This document shows positions 52,682-61,476 of a stretch of DNA of 64,000 nt, piece by piece; within the stretch, counting starts at the first letter, position 1; every line of letters begins with the position of its first letter. The stretch comes from CAUSKK01 sp963532425 (GTDB lineage: Bacteria > Pseudomonadota > Gammaproteobacteria > Cardiobacteriales > Cardiobacteriaceae). A program made the translations under genes and the position numbers. The notes under the pieces are model-generated. The model ran no database searches, was not told the DNA's origin, and worked only from the letters and a program-made list of their open reading frames with translations. The stretch lies in NCBI GenBank assembly GCA_963532425.1, contig CAUSKK010000004.1:62001-126000 (forward strand), read 5' to 3'.

Positions 52682-53317
52682 TCACGCGGGCGAGGTTGAT
52701 TTGGTCAGTTTGGCCAGGGTGGCCTTGGCGCCTACTTTGGGGTTGTAGTCGATGGCCCGATTCAGCCAGTCAATGGCCGCGCTGGGGTCGCTCTCCTGAA
52801 GCGCTTCGCCCAGGGCCCGATAGAGTTTGGCGCGGATTTCATCGACCATGTCGGCATCGGCCACCGCATCCACCACGCCCTGAAGCGCTTCGGCATCCAA
52901 GGCGCTGGGCTCCTTCAGAGCTGCGTCGGCGCAGAGTTCGGCGAATAGGGCCGGTAGGTCGCGGGCAAAGCCTTCGGGCGGCGGCAGACGGTGGCGCAGC
53001 AGATAATGGCCAACCGCCAGACCACGTGTGTAGTCGCCCACGTCAAAGCACCAGGGCAACATCTGGCTCATCACCCGGTCGTCCTGGCCACCATCTGCCT
53101 GCAGAACTGCGTCGATGTGTCCATGCCATTCGGCCATAAGCTCGGCTTTTTTCTCATTGCGCTGTTGGTGGGACTGGATTTGTTTCAGGAGGCGTTTATG
53201 TTCAGCCAGCTGGGCCCAGAGCAGTTCGGCCCCGGCGGCCGGCCGAGGGGAGGTGCTGGGTGTGCTCATTTCCTCGGCCAATATGGCCTGACGGTGTTGG
53301 CGGGCAGGACTGGTCAT
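52682..53317 (-). CDS. terminase small subunit (P2 gpM-like)
   Basis: This 211-residue small terminase/endonuclease subunit recognises the packaging site. SPARQHRQAILAEEM is the family N-terminus. LLKQIQSHQQRNEKKAELMA, DDRVMSQMLPWCFDVGDYTR and AIDWLNRAIDYNPKVGAKA are diagnostic of P2 gpM. Two in-frame palindromes (52799-52808 and 52881-52890) encode GEAL and EALQ-type stretches. It ends 72 bp before L. Confidence 0.93.
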   Translation of the reverse strand: MTSPARQHRQAILAEEMSTPSTSPRPAAGAELLWAQLAEHKRLLKQIQSHQQRNEKKAELMAEWHGHIDAVLQADGGQDDRVMSQMLPWCFDVGDYTRGLAVGHYLLRHRLPPPEGFARDLPALFAELCADAALKEPSALDAEALQGVVDAVADADMVDEIRAKLYRALGEALQESDPSAAIDWLNRAIDYNPKVGAKATLAKLTKSTSPA

Positions 53318-53320
53318 GGC

Positions 53321-54337
53321 CTACTCCCAGCCGGAACCATCGGCCTTGGGCACTTTGATGCCCTCCACCAGACAGCAGGCGTCGTAATCCTCAACCACAT
53401 AGGCCTCATTGACCGAGCGGTATTCCTCCACCCGGTTGCGCCGGGGTTCATCAATGAAAACCGTGCGGGTGGCGCCGCGCTGCACGTAGATAGAGAGGTT
53501 ATTCAGCGGCGTAATCATGAAGGCGTCATCGGGGAAGAAGGGCACGGCCAGAGTGGGTAGACTGCCCAAGCGCAAATCCAGCAGCAGTCGGTTAAGCGCT
53601 TCGGTTTCTGTGGGCTTGTTGTCGCCATTGAGTTTGGCGAAGTATTTTTCCGCCAGCAGCTTACGGCCACTAATTACCACCAGCTCAGCGCCCCGGGCCC
53701 AGGGCTCAATCAGCTCGTTGCGGGCGTCAAAAACGGCGGCATCAATGTTGTGATAGTCCTGGCCACTCAAAGCACCAATTTTTTTGCCGCTCATCACTGC
53801 CGCTGGCTTATGGTCGCGCAGCTGCTGCAGCCAGCCCTTATTGACGTCCTGCAACAGGCTGTTGGTGGCCCGGTTGGTAGTGGCAGCTACGCTAGTGCCG
53901 TTGAAGCCGATACAAAGGCGGTCGCGGCCAATTTGTTTGTTCTGGGCGCTACGCAGCAGCCGCATGAAGTCTGGATTGTGGCGCCAGGAGTCCAACAAAC
54001 TATAGGGCACATAGGTGTCATAGTTGGTCTGTTCGCAGCGATATCTATGGCCGGTGGAGGAGCTGATGTTTTGTGGCTGTCGTTCCTGGCCGGCGCTGGT
54101 ATCCGTACGACCGGCCACGGTGCTGGAGGTGCCAACCATGACTTTTTCACCTTCCTGATTGTCCACCATCACCACATTGATTAGCCGGAGGAAGTCAGAA
54201 CTTTCTTGGATTTTCTCCTCCAGACGCTGTTCCACCGCCGGTGCAATATGAAATTTCTGAGTGGCATCGCTCACTCCGTTTAGTTGGGCCTGTCGAGCCA
54301 AGAAATCGTTAAAAAGTCTGCGGGTATCGTTATGCAT
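53321..54337 (-). CDS. major capsid protein (P2 gpN-like)
   Basis: This 338-residue capsid precursor reads MHNDTRRLFNDFLARQAQLN, INVVMVDNQEGEKVMVGTSS, AGRTDTSAGQERQPQNISSS and RNRVEEYRSVNEAYVVEDYD, and matches P2 gpN end to end. P2 gpN is cleaved near residue 31 by gpO; the equivalent region here is around HIAPAVEQRL. It lies 3 bp before M and 11 bp after O. Confidence 0.95.
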   Translation of the reverse strand: MHNDTRRLFNDFLARQAQLNGVSDATQKFHIAPAVEQRLEEKIQESSDFLRLINVVMVDNQEGEKVMVGTSSTVAGRTDTSAGQERQPQNISSSTGHRYRCEQTNYDTYVPYSLLDSWRHNPDFMRLLRSAQNKQIGRDRLCIGFNGTSVAATTNRATNSLLQDVNKGWLQQLRDHKPAAVMSGKKIGALSGQDYHNIDAAVFDARNELIEPWARGAELVVISGRKLLAEKYFAKLNGDNKPTETEALNRLLLDLRLGSLPTLAVPFFPDDAFMITPLNNLSIYVQRGATRTVFIDEPRRNRVEEYRSVNEAYVVEDYDACCLVEGIKVPKADGSGWE

Positions 54338-54348
54338 GACAGCGCTCC

Positions 54349-55065
54349 CTAGTAGTCAATCTCATGGGCCGTCGCCGAACCGGTGGCCACCGGCCGGCCG
54401 CCCGGCTGGGGTTGCTGGGCCAGCAGGTCAAGGCGGCCTGTGAGCTGTTGTAGGGTCTGGCTGAGGATTTCCAGCTGGCTGGAAGTGGGGGTGGTGGTAG
54501 ATGATGGTGGCGGGGTGGCGGCAAATTGGGCGCTGAACAGGGTGATGAGCTGGTCGAGCTTTTGTTCCACTGGGTTGGCTGCGGTCGGCGCCGCCGGCGC
54601 CGTACTCAGGGCTACGCTTTGCAGCTCACTGTAGCTGCTGTAGATTTCAGTGGTGCCGGGCTGACGAGAGCTGAAGGCCAGCCGGGAGGTTCCCAGGCTG
54701 GCCGGGCTGTCAGTAACGGCCAGACCCACCAGATAGGCCTCGCCGCTCTGGGCAAAATTGGTATCCATCTCGATGGAGCTGTAGAGCTTCTGGCCCTTGC
54801 TGGTGATGCGTTTTAGTTCTTCCAGTGGCTTGATTTTGGCCAGCAGCTGGATTTTACCTTCACTGTTTTTCTGCGTTGCCAGAGCCTCCACGTCGCCGAG
54901 GGCAGCAAAGTCGCTGTCAGGGTAAAGGCCCCGGATGTGTTCCATCCAGATGCGGGCATTGTATTTTTCGGGATTATAGTTTTTGGCCATCTGCTCCAGA
55001 TGTAGGCCACTGATAACCCGACCGTCGGTGGTCGCTCCTTCGGTCGCCACAATGTGATAAGGCAT
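54349..55065 (-). CDS. capsid scaffold/protease (P2 gpO-like)
   Basis: This 238-residue combined scaffold and maturation protease has an N-terminal protease domain with VISGLHLEQMAKNYNPEKYN, RIWMEHIRGLYPD, SSIEMDTNFAQSGEAYLVGL and the nucleophile region TDSPASLGTSRLAF. The C-terminal Ser/Thr/Pro linker and coiled coil (SSQLEILSQTLQQLTGRLDL) act as scaffold. Its start has TGGAG 7 bases upstream. It is divergent to terminase P, as in P2. Confidence 0.93.
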   Translation of the reverse strand: MPYHIVATEGATTDGRVISGLHLEQMAKNYNPEKYNARIWMEHIRGLYPDSDFAALGDVEALATQKNSEGKIQLLAKIKPLEELKRITSKGQKLYSSIEMDTNFAQSGEAYLVGLAVTDSPASLGTSRLAFSSRQPGTTEIYSSYSELQSVALSTAPAAPTAANPVEQKLDQLITLFSAQFAATPPPSSTTTPTSSQLEILSQTLQQLTGRLDLLAQQPQPGGRPVATGSATAHEIDY

Positions 55066-55202
55066 GTAATAACTCCATTTATTTGATTTTTGCGATTTTG
55101 CGCTGGCGGCCCTGCGGCCTCAATCTAAAAAAGTCCATAGATGCCCTAAATGGAGACAAATAGGCCCTATTGGTCGTGTTTTTGGAGCTAAATGGCGCAA
55201 AA
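55066..55202. promoter_or_regulatory. divergent O / P late promoter region
   Basis: This 137-bp gap separates leftward O from rightward P and matches the Po/Pp divergent late promoter pair of P2. TAAATGGAG words occur near 55147 and, inverted, as the RBS of O. No sigma-70 -35/-10 pair is evident, as expected for Ogr-dependent promoters. Confidence 0.5.
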
Positions 55203-56996
55203 ATGACCAATTTAGCAAAAATGGCACAAGCAAAATTACATGAACGTTTGGAGGCCAAGCATCTCTATTGGCGGGGTTATACCTGCGCCGAAATTAGCCG
55301 GATGCTGGGCGTTCAGCTGGCTACCGTATCCAACTGGCGGCGCAAGGAAAAATGGGATGAGACGCCGGTTATTCGGCGGGTGGAAAGTCAGGTGGAAGTA
55401 CGGCTGATGCAGCTTATTCACAAGGACAATAAAAATCCCGCCGATTACAACGAGATGGAAAGCATCAGTAAGCTGATGGAACGCACCGCTCGCATCGAGC
55501 GTTATCAAAACAGTGGCAACGAGTGCGACCTAAATCCACAGGTGGCCGAGGGCCACCGGAAGCGCCGCCAAAAATACAAAGATAAAAAAAGCCAGCCACT
55601 TTTTACCGGGGAGGATATTGACCAGCTTAGATCGGCTTTTCTGGCACGTCTTTATCCACACCAGCGCGAGTGGTGGGAACATGCTTCGAGCTATCCCATG
55701 CGCCAATATCTCAAGGCCCGTCAAATTGGCGCTACTTACTATTTCGCTCTGGAAGCGCTTATCACTGCGTTGGAAACCGGTAAAAACCAGATATTTTTGA
55801 GTGCTTCAAAGAATCAGGCCTTTGTCTTCAAGAACAACATTCGGGCCTTTGTCAAAACTATGCTGGATAAAGACCTCCGGGGCGAAAATATTGTACTGAC
55901 TCCGGAAACCACCCTCTATTTTCTGGGCACCAACTCCAACACCGCCCAGAGTTATTCCGGCGACCTCTACATTGACGAGTACTTTTGGATTATGGGTTTC
56001 AGCCGCCTGCAGCATCTTGCCTCGGGTATGGCCACCCACGATGACCGTCGCATCACCTATTTTTCCACCCCCTCCAGCACCGCCCATGAAGCCTATCCCT
56101 TTTGGACCGGTGAGCACTTCAACCGAGGGCGGCCCAAGCAAGACCATATTCAGCTGGACGTAAGCCATCGGGCTCTAAAGGGTGGTCGGCTCTGTGAGGA
56201 TGGCTATTTTCGCCAGATGATTACGGTGGTGGATGCCATTGACAAAGGCTTTGACCGAGTCAGTATCGACAAGCTCAAACTCAAATTCCCGCCGGCCCAG
56301 TTCGACAATCTGCTGATGTGTAAGTTTGTCAATGATGTGGACAGCCTCTTTAAGCTGGATGAGATGCAGCGTTGCATGGTGGACAGCTGGACTGTCTGGA
56401 CGGATTTCCATCCGCTGGCCGCGCGACCACTGGCCAACGCTCCGGTTTGGATTGGCTACGACCCGGCGCGCAGTCAGGACGATGCCTCGCTGGTGGTAGT
56501 GGCGCCGCCGTCGGGTGGTAGTCCGATTTTCCGCGTCATCGAAAAGTGCAGTTTCAACGGCCTAGATTTCGAAGCTCAGGCCGGAAAAATCCAAGATTTT
56601 TGCCAACGCTACAACGTGGAACACATCGCCATTGATGCCACCGGCATCGGCCAGGCGGTCTTTGAGCTGGTGCTTAAATTCTATCCGCGCGCCCAGAAAA
56701 TCATCTACACCGTTGAGAGCAAAAACGAGATGGTGCTTAAAGCCAAACAGCTTATTCAGCACGGCCGTCTACAGTGGGACCACGCCCACAGCGACATCGC
56801 CGCTGCCTTTCTGACCATTCATCAGGCTCCCACCGCCTCCGGCCGGGCCGTCAGCTATCGGGCCCACCGCACTGCCAGCACTGGCCATGCTGATTTGGCC
56901 TGGGCTCTGATGCATGCATTGATAAATGACCCGCTGGACAGCATCGAGCAGGTCGGCAGTGGCCGGAAACGTGGCCGTATCCAAATACTTGACTAG
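55203..56996 (+). CDS. terminase large subunit (P2 gpP-like)
   Basis: This packaging ATPase and nuclease has about 597 residues. An N-terminal HTH (YTCAEISRMLGVQLATVSNW) is followed by the ATPase motif KARQIGATYYFALEA, Walker B LYIDEYFW, the coupling motif ITYFSTPSSTAHEAYPFW, and the nuclease acidic motif IGYDPARSQDDASLVVV. I chose the ATG at 55203 because homology begins close to it; a GTG 11 codons upstream is possible. The portal gene follows 8 bp later. Confidence 0.94.
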   Translation: MTNLAKMAQAKLHERLEAKHLYWRGYTCAEISRMLGVQLATVSNWRRKEKWDETPVIRRVESQVEVRLMQLIHKDNKNPADYNEMESISKLMERTARIERYQNSGNECDLNPQVAEGHRKRRQKYKDKKSQPLFTGEDIDQLRSAFLARLYPHQREWWEHASSYPMRQYLKARQIGATYYFALEALITALETGKNQIFLSASKNQAFVFKNNIRAFVKTMLDKDLRGENIVLTPETTLYFLGTNSNTAQSYSGDLYIDEYFWIMGFSRLQHLASGMATHDDRRITYFSTPSSTAHEAYPFWTGEHFNRGRPKQDHIQLDVSHRALKGGRLCEDGYFRQMITVVDAIDKGFDRVSIDKLKLKFPPAQFDNLLMCKFVNDVDSLFKLDEMQRCMVDSWTVWTDFHPLAARPLANAPVWIGYDPARSQDDASLVVVAPPSGGSPIFRVIEKCSFNGLDFEAQAGKIQDFCQRYNVEHIAIDATGIGQAVFELVLKFYPRAQKIIYTVESKNEMVLKAKQLIQHGRLQWDHAHSDIAAAFLTIHQAPTASGRAVSYRAHRTASTGHADLAWALMHALINDPLDSIEQVGSGRKRGRIQILD

Positions 56997-57004
56997 GAGA
57001 TTCT

Positions 57005-57988
57005 ATGCCCCCCCAATCCAACGCCGTTTTCAGCTGGAGCGACGAGCTGACGCCCTCACGTTACTGGCTCGAACTCAGTAACAGCTGCATCTACAACGGC
57101 CAGTATTACGAGCTGCCCTATTCGGTTGAGGTGCATGCCCGCTATTTTTACAGTCTGCTCTATGTGCGCAGTGCCCTTCAGACCAAGGCCCACATCATTG
57201 GCAGTTGCTTTCGTCCTCATCGTTGGCTCAGTCAGCAGCATTTTAATGCTCTGGTGCTGGACTACCTTTGGTTTGGCAATGCCTATCTGGAGCGATGCCA
57301 TAATCGGCTGGGACAGATTCTGCAGCTGCGGCCGGCCCCGGCCAAATTCACCCGCCGCACCCTCAACAATCGCTATGTATTTCTGGGCCAGGACCCACTG
57401 GCGCCGGAATTACATCACTTTGCCCCCGGCAGCATTTGCCACCTGCTGGAACCGGATGTCAATCAGGAACTCTACGGCGTTCCCGAGTGGCTTCCTACCA
57501 TTGAGAGCGCCCTCCTCAACGAGGCCTCAACCAAATTCCGCCTGCGCTACTATCGCAACGGCTCCCATGCCGGCTACATCATGTACCTGACTGACGCCAA
57601 TTTCACCGATGGCGACATTGAGGCCCTACAGGAGCAACTCAACCAATCCAAGGGCGACGGCAATTTCAAGAATTTGCTGCTCTACGCTCCCAATGGCAAG
57701 ACCGACGGCATCAAGCTCATCCCTATTTCCGAGGTGGCCGCCAAGGACGAGTTTTTCAACATTAAGTCGGTTTCCCGCGATGACCAGCTGGCCGCCTGTC
57801 GGGTGCCTCCACATATGATGGGTATCATCCCCACCAACAGCAGCGGTTTTGGTTCTGTCAGCGATGCTGCCAAGGTTTTCGCCCGCAACGAGCTGCAGCC
57901 GCTGCAGGATAATTTCGCCCAAATTAACGCCTGGCTGGGGGAAGAGGTCGTCCGTTTTGAGCCCTATCACATTGATGCCGGTGAATAA
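57005..57988 (+). CDS. portal protein (P2 gpQ-like)
   Basis: This 327-residue PBSX/P2-type portal vertex reads YYELPYSVEVHARYFYSLLY, YLWFGNAYLERCHNRLGQIL, GVPEWLPTIESALLNEASTK, HAGYIMYLTDANFTDGDIEA and AACRVPPHMMGIIPTNSSGF. The P-Q order, divergent from O-N-M, is as in P2. It is convergent with the integrase gene. Confidence 0.94.
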   Translation: MPPQSNAVFSWSDELTPSRYWLELSNSCIYNGQYYELPYSVEVHARYFYSLLYVRSALQTKAHIIGSCFRPHRWLSQQHFNALVLDYLWFGNAYLERCHNRLGQILQLRPAPAKFTRRTLNNRYVFLGQDPLAPELHHFAPGSICHLLEPDVNQELYGVPEWLPTIESALLNEASTKFRLRYYRNGSHAGYIMYLTDANFTDGDIEALQEQLNQSKGDGNFKNLLLYAPNGKTDGIKLIPISEVAAKDEFFNIKSVSRDDQLAACRVPPHMMGIIPTNSSGFGSVSDAAKVFARNELQPLQDNFAQINAWLGEEVVRFEPYHIDAGE

Positions 57989-58128
57989 TGCTGTGGCACT
58001 TTTTGTAACGGCCGTTACGGCAAATTACACTTTAGGTGTAACAGGTTAATCATTTGATTTATATGGTTAATTTTTTTATTTTTTGGCCCTGTTGCGTTGT
58101 TACACTTTTCCCGAGGTCAAATCTAAAA
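57989..58128. other. portal-integrase gap: candidate cos region with TGTAAC dyads
   Basis: In P2, cos lies just beyond Q. The equivalent gap here has a perfect 14-bp dyad GTAACGGCCGTTAC (58006-58019), then TTACAC-TTTAG-GTGTAA (about 58025-58041), and TTGTTACACTTTT near 58096. The TGTAAC word matches the motif repeated at the other prophage end (24659-24780). Identification as cos rests on position only. Confidence 0.4.
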
Positions 58129-59310
58129 TCAAGTTTTGGAGCCTTTGAGTTGGTCAAGATAATCGGCCCAGAACTGCATCATTTCCCGGCGCTGGGCCAG
58201 ATACAGAGCGTGGTTGTAGGCAGCCTTTACGCCACTCTCGGCATGAGCCAACTGGGCCTCAATGTAACGGGGCTCAAAGCCCAGTTCGTGCAACAGCGTC
58301 GAGGCCGAACCACGAAAACCGTGGCCGGTCATTTCGGAAGGGGGGAAACCTAGGGTCAGCAGGGCCGTGCGAATTGTATTGGGGCCCAGAGGTTGGCCGA
58401 GCCGGATGCCTTTAAATACCAGACCTTCACCGCTGCTCTCACTCTGGGCAGCATGAAGAATCTCCAATGACTGCCGGGCCAGCGGAACCAGATGGGGGCG
58501 TCGCATCTTCATCCGACCGGCAGGAATAAGCCAAAGCGCACGCTCCCAATCTATTTCCTCCCATCTCATCAATCGCAGTTCCTGCTGCCGAACAAAAACC
58601 AACGGCAGTAGGCGGAGCATCAGTGCCACCTGCCACCGGCCGGCATATCGGTCAATGGCCCGCAAAAGCTCGCCAAAACGCTGGGGGTTGGTAATGCGGG
58701 GATGATTGGTGGAGGGTTTGGCGGGCAGCAGCTGGGCCAGCGGCTGAATGGGGTTGTAGCTGGCCTTGTCGTCCAAAATGGCCAGCGAGTAGATTTCACT
58801 CAACAGCTGACGATTACGCCGAGCGGCCAAGCTACGACCGGCGCTGTCCAAGGCCAGAAGAGCGGCTTTGATTTCGGCGGTGCTGATGCTTTCCAGCGCC
58901 CGGTCGCCGAATTTATCCAAGATGGCTGGCACCAAATCCTGTTGGCAGCGATGCAAATATTTTTCCGAGCAGCCCCGCCGCCGTTTGTGGTTAATCAGGG
59001 CGGCGAACCCATCGCGAAGGCTGTAGCTTGCCGCCAGCTGGGCCCGGGCCTGCAGTTGTCGCTGTTCATGGGGATTTTGTCCCCGTGCCAACATTTCTCG
59101 GTAGACCAAGGTTTGTTGGCGGGCGGCCAATAAACTCAGTGCTGGATATTTGCCCAGAGCCAATTCATAGGATTTTTTCAGGTGGCTGTACTTAAAACGC
59201 CAAACTTTGGAACCAGAGGGATTGATTTGTAGAAAAAGACCGTAGCCGTCGAATAATTTATATTTCTTCTCCTGAGGCCGGGCCGCTTTGATTTTGCCGT
59301 CGTTGAGCAT
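58129..59310 (-). CDS. int: P4-type tyrosine integrase
   Basis: This 393-residue site-specific recombinase has an N-terminal DUF4102 arm-binding domain (LNDGKIKAARPQEKKYKLFD, LFLQINPSGSKVWRFKYSHL, ALGKYPALSLLAARQ), then the core-binding domain. The catalytic domain has the first Arg in FVRQQELRLMRWEEID, HGFRGSAST (HxxR) and HAESGVKAAYNHALY with the nucleophilic Tyr. Its 5' end faces the right boundary, as usual for this class. It sits alone, away from repressor and early genes. Confidence 0.94.
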   Translation of the reverse strand: MLNDGKIKAARPQEKKYKLFDGYGLFLQINPSGSKVWRFKYSHLKKSYELALGKYPALSLLAARQQTLVYREMLARGQNPHEQRQLQARAQLAASYSLRDGFAALINHKRRRGCSEKYLHRCQQDLVPAILDKFGDRALESISTAEIKAALLALDSAGRSLAARRNRQLLSEIYSLAILDDKASYNPIQPLAQLLPAKPSTNHPRITNPQRFGELLRAIDRYAGRWQVALMLRLLPLVFVRQQELRLMRWEEIDWERALWLIPAGRMKMRRPHLVPLARQSLEILHAAQSESSGEGLVFKGIRLGQPLGPNTIRTALLTLGFPPSEMTGHGFRGSASTLLHELGFEPRYIEAQLAHAESGVKAAYNHALYLAQRREMMQFWADYLDQLKGSKT

Positions 59311-59476
59311 GGCAATTTTTCCTTACAGAGGGGGTCATTGACCCCCATTTTATCCCCCAGTTTTGCCTTAAGGTCATACGGTTATCTAGGTTTTTTAAAG
59401 GCCATAAGGATAGACATCCTTTTGAATTCATTACTAAAAGCCTTTAAATATCTTTAGATGGCTGAGAAAAATTGCC
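59311..59476. promoter_or_regulatory. integrase upstream region with arm-type sites
   Basis: GGGGGTCA, TGACCCCCATTTTA and TCCCCCAG (59330-59360) are the short G-run repeats usual upstream of P4-type integrases and probably bind the arm domain. An AT-rich stretch then reaches the attachment repeat. The int promoter is expected here, but no strong -35/-10 pair is visible. Confidence 0.5.
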
Positions 59477-59492
59477 TCACCCCGAAGCGCTT
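59477..59492 (+). mobile_element. right prophage attachment site (attR core)
   Basis: TCACCCCGAAGCGCTT is identical to the left site at 24507-24522, 34,970 bp apart. It is followed at once by TTTTT and palindrome island B. Joining left host flank, core and right host flank gives AAGCGCTTC-ACCCC-GAAGCGCTT followed by TTTTT, a complete intrinsic terminator. Confidence 0.65.
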
Positions 59493-60400
59493 TTTTTATG
59501 GCCGGCGCGGTTTTTCCCAGCGAAGCGCTTCGTTCTGGGCCGCCGTTGAACGAGTGGGATAGGCCTAAAAGGGGGAGCGCTTCGGCCTGAACTGCCTCGC
59601 CAGCGAAGCGCTTCCTCTTTTTTACCCCGGCCCGCTGGCATCTCTGGTTTTTCCCTTTCAAACCGAAGCGCTTCACTGCCAGAACGAGCGAAGCGCTTCA
59701 ATCCTTAAGGCCCCCCAGAGCGAAGCGCTTCGAGCTGCTGGGCTCAATGGAGAAGCGCTTCGGTACCGGAAGGGGGAGCGCTTCATTTTGGGCCAGTGGA
59801 TTTTCGACTCGGGGAAAGCGCTTCCTCCTCGGCCAGCGGATTCCTTCCCCCGCCCCAAACCGCTTTCAACCGAAAGCGCTTCGTTGCCAGAACCCCAGTA
59901 AGGGGAGCGCTTCTCTCCTGAAAACCACCAAAGCGGCCCCGGCCGAAGCGCTTCAACCGGGCCAGAGAGATTTCCTCGGAGCGAAGCGCTTCATTCTCGA
60001 ACGCCAGAAAAATCGAAGCGCTTCGCTGCCAAAGCCCCCAAGGGAGTGCTTCGTTTTCGGCCAATGGATTTTCGGCGGCGCCCCCAATGCCGTTCAAGAA
60101 CGAAGCGCTTCAACCGGACCGGAGAGATTTCCCCAGAGCGAAGCGCTTCGCTTTGGAAAGCTGGAAGGGAAAGATAGGAAGCGCTTCGCTGCCAAAACCC
60201 AGAAAAGGGAGCGCTTCGATAACCCCGCCACCGGTCGGGCGTGGTCGCGACGGGCGGGCTTCAGGTTGATAGGGCTTTCCGCAACGAAGCGCTTCGTTAA
60301 AACCAAAGAGCCGGCCGGCGATTTAAACCGTTTCCGAGGGGAAGCGCTTCGTTTTGGATAAATGGATTTTCTGCCCCGGCCCGGGGGAAGCGCTTCGGTG
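59484..60400. repeat. palindrome island B
   Basis: This is a second gene-free island with about 22 AGCGCT cores in 0.9 kb (hand count), mostly exact GAAGCGCTTC, again mixed with GGGAGCGCTTC. Blocks recur around copies, for example GAAGCGCTTCAACCGG near 59946 and 60102, and GAGAGATTTCCxCxGAGCGAAGCGCTTC near 59966 and 60123. Before the phage arrived it would have followed the gatB cluster directly. The 100 bp after it, up to the dipeptidase stop, shows nothing recognisable. Confidence 0.95.
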
Positions 60401-60502
60401 GGAAGATGGTTGCAATTCCCCAGACGACCCAGCGGGGGGCGGCAGGGCTGGGGCCCGCGCTGGCACTGCCGGCGCAGCACGGCGGCTTTTCGCCCGGTTT
60501 TT

Positions 60503-61468
60503 CTAGAGCCACACCCGTTCCAGCAGGCCCTTGAGGTTCTGCCAGGCGATGCGGTCGAGGGCGGCGCTGTCGTAGCCGCGCTGACCCAGGCCGGCCCAGA
60601 CCTCGGCCAGGGCCTCCGGGGCCAGATAGCGGCCACTGAGCCCCCGGACGCCATAGCCGGCGCTGGGCGGCCACCAGTAGGCCCGGTCGAGGTTCGGTGG
60701 CATATCGTCGATGCCGTCGTCATAGCAGTAGTCCAGGCCCAGGCCCACATGGTCGATGCCGAGCAGCTGCACCACATAGTCAATGTGTTGCACCAGCGAG
60801 GCCGGTTTCAGCTCCGGGTCGCCGAGGAAACTGCCGACGCCGTTCAGACAGACCAGCCCGCCGGTGGCGGCCACGGCCCTCATGGCCCGGTCGGTGGCAT
60901 TGCGGCCGTGGGGCACCAGCGCCCGGGGGTTGCCGTGGCTGTAGAGCACCGGCCGCGAGCCACTGACGGCGCAGATGTCCAGGGCGGTTTTTTCGTCGCC
61001 GTGGCTCAAATCCATGAGCAGATGCTCGGCGTGAATGGCCTCCACCACCTTCACCCCCAGCGGCGTCAGGCCCTGAGGCACGTCGTGGGCGCCGCCGGCG
61101 ATGCTGTTGTTGCGGTTATAGGCCAGATGAATCTGGCGCACGCCCAGCCGGGCGTAGAGGGCCACCATTTCCGGCAGTTCCAGCAGCGGCAGCGAACCCT
61201 CCAAATCGAAGCTCACCGCCAGCCTATCGGCGGCCCCGGCGGCGGCCAGTTCGGCCCGGGTGCCCACCAGCTGGAGAAAATCGCTGGAGGCCAGCTGGGC
61301 GCGGAAGCCGGCGAGGGTGCGCAGAATCTGCTCCAGCGGGTTTAAATCCATGCCGACGTTGATGGAAACATAGCGGCAGCCGGCGTCGTAGTGGCGGCGC
61401 AGTTGGTTCAAATCGCTGTCCGGCCGCAGGGGCAGACAGCTGTGGGCATCGAAAAATCGTTGGCCCAT
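60503..61468 (-). CDS. M19 (renal dipeptidase family) metallopeptidase
   Basis: This 321-residue membrane-dipeptidase-like enzyme would hydrolyse dipeptides with a binuclear zinc site. The first metal motif is FFDAHSCLPLRPDSD instead of the usual DGHND. The bridging Glu is in SFDLEGSLPLLELPEM. LLMDLSHGDEKTALD and VLYSHGNPRALVPHGRNATD supply the His ligands, and VGLGLDYCYDD the Asp. The substitution in the first motif could alter metal binding or specificity. There is no signal peptide, so it is likely cytoplasmic. It lies 8 bp after the membrane-protein gene, in the same operon. Confidence 0.85.
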   Translation of the reverse strand: MGQRFFDAHSCLPLRPDSDLNQLRRHYDAGCRYVSINVGMDLNPLEQILRTLAGFRAQLASSDFLQLVGTRAELAAAGAADRLAVSFDLEGSLPLLELPEMVALYARLGVRQIHLAYNRNNSIAGGAHDVPQGLTPLGVKVVEAIHAEHLLMDLSHGDEKTALDICAVSGSRPVLYSHGNPRALVPHGRNATDRAMRAVAATGGLVCLNGVGSFLGDPELKPASLVQHIDYVVQLLGIDHVGLGLDYCYDDGIDDMPPNLDRAYWWPPSAGYGVRGLSGRYLAPEALAEVWAGLGQRGYDSAALDRIAWQNLKGLLERVWL

Positions 61469-61476
61469 GGTTCCTC

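Noticed and set aside
55073..55155. TAAATGGAG as a late-activator box
   Set aside because: The inverted copy is the ribosome-binding site of the scaffold gene, and the other copies (about 55147 and 30244) are too few and lack symmetry.
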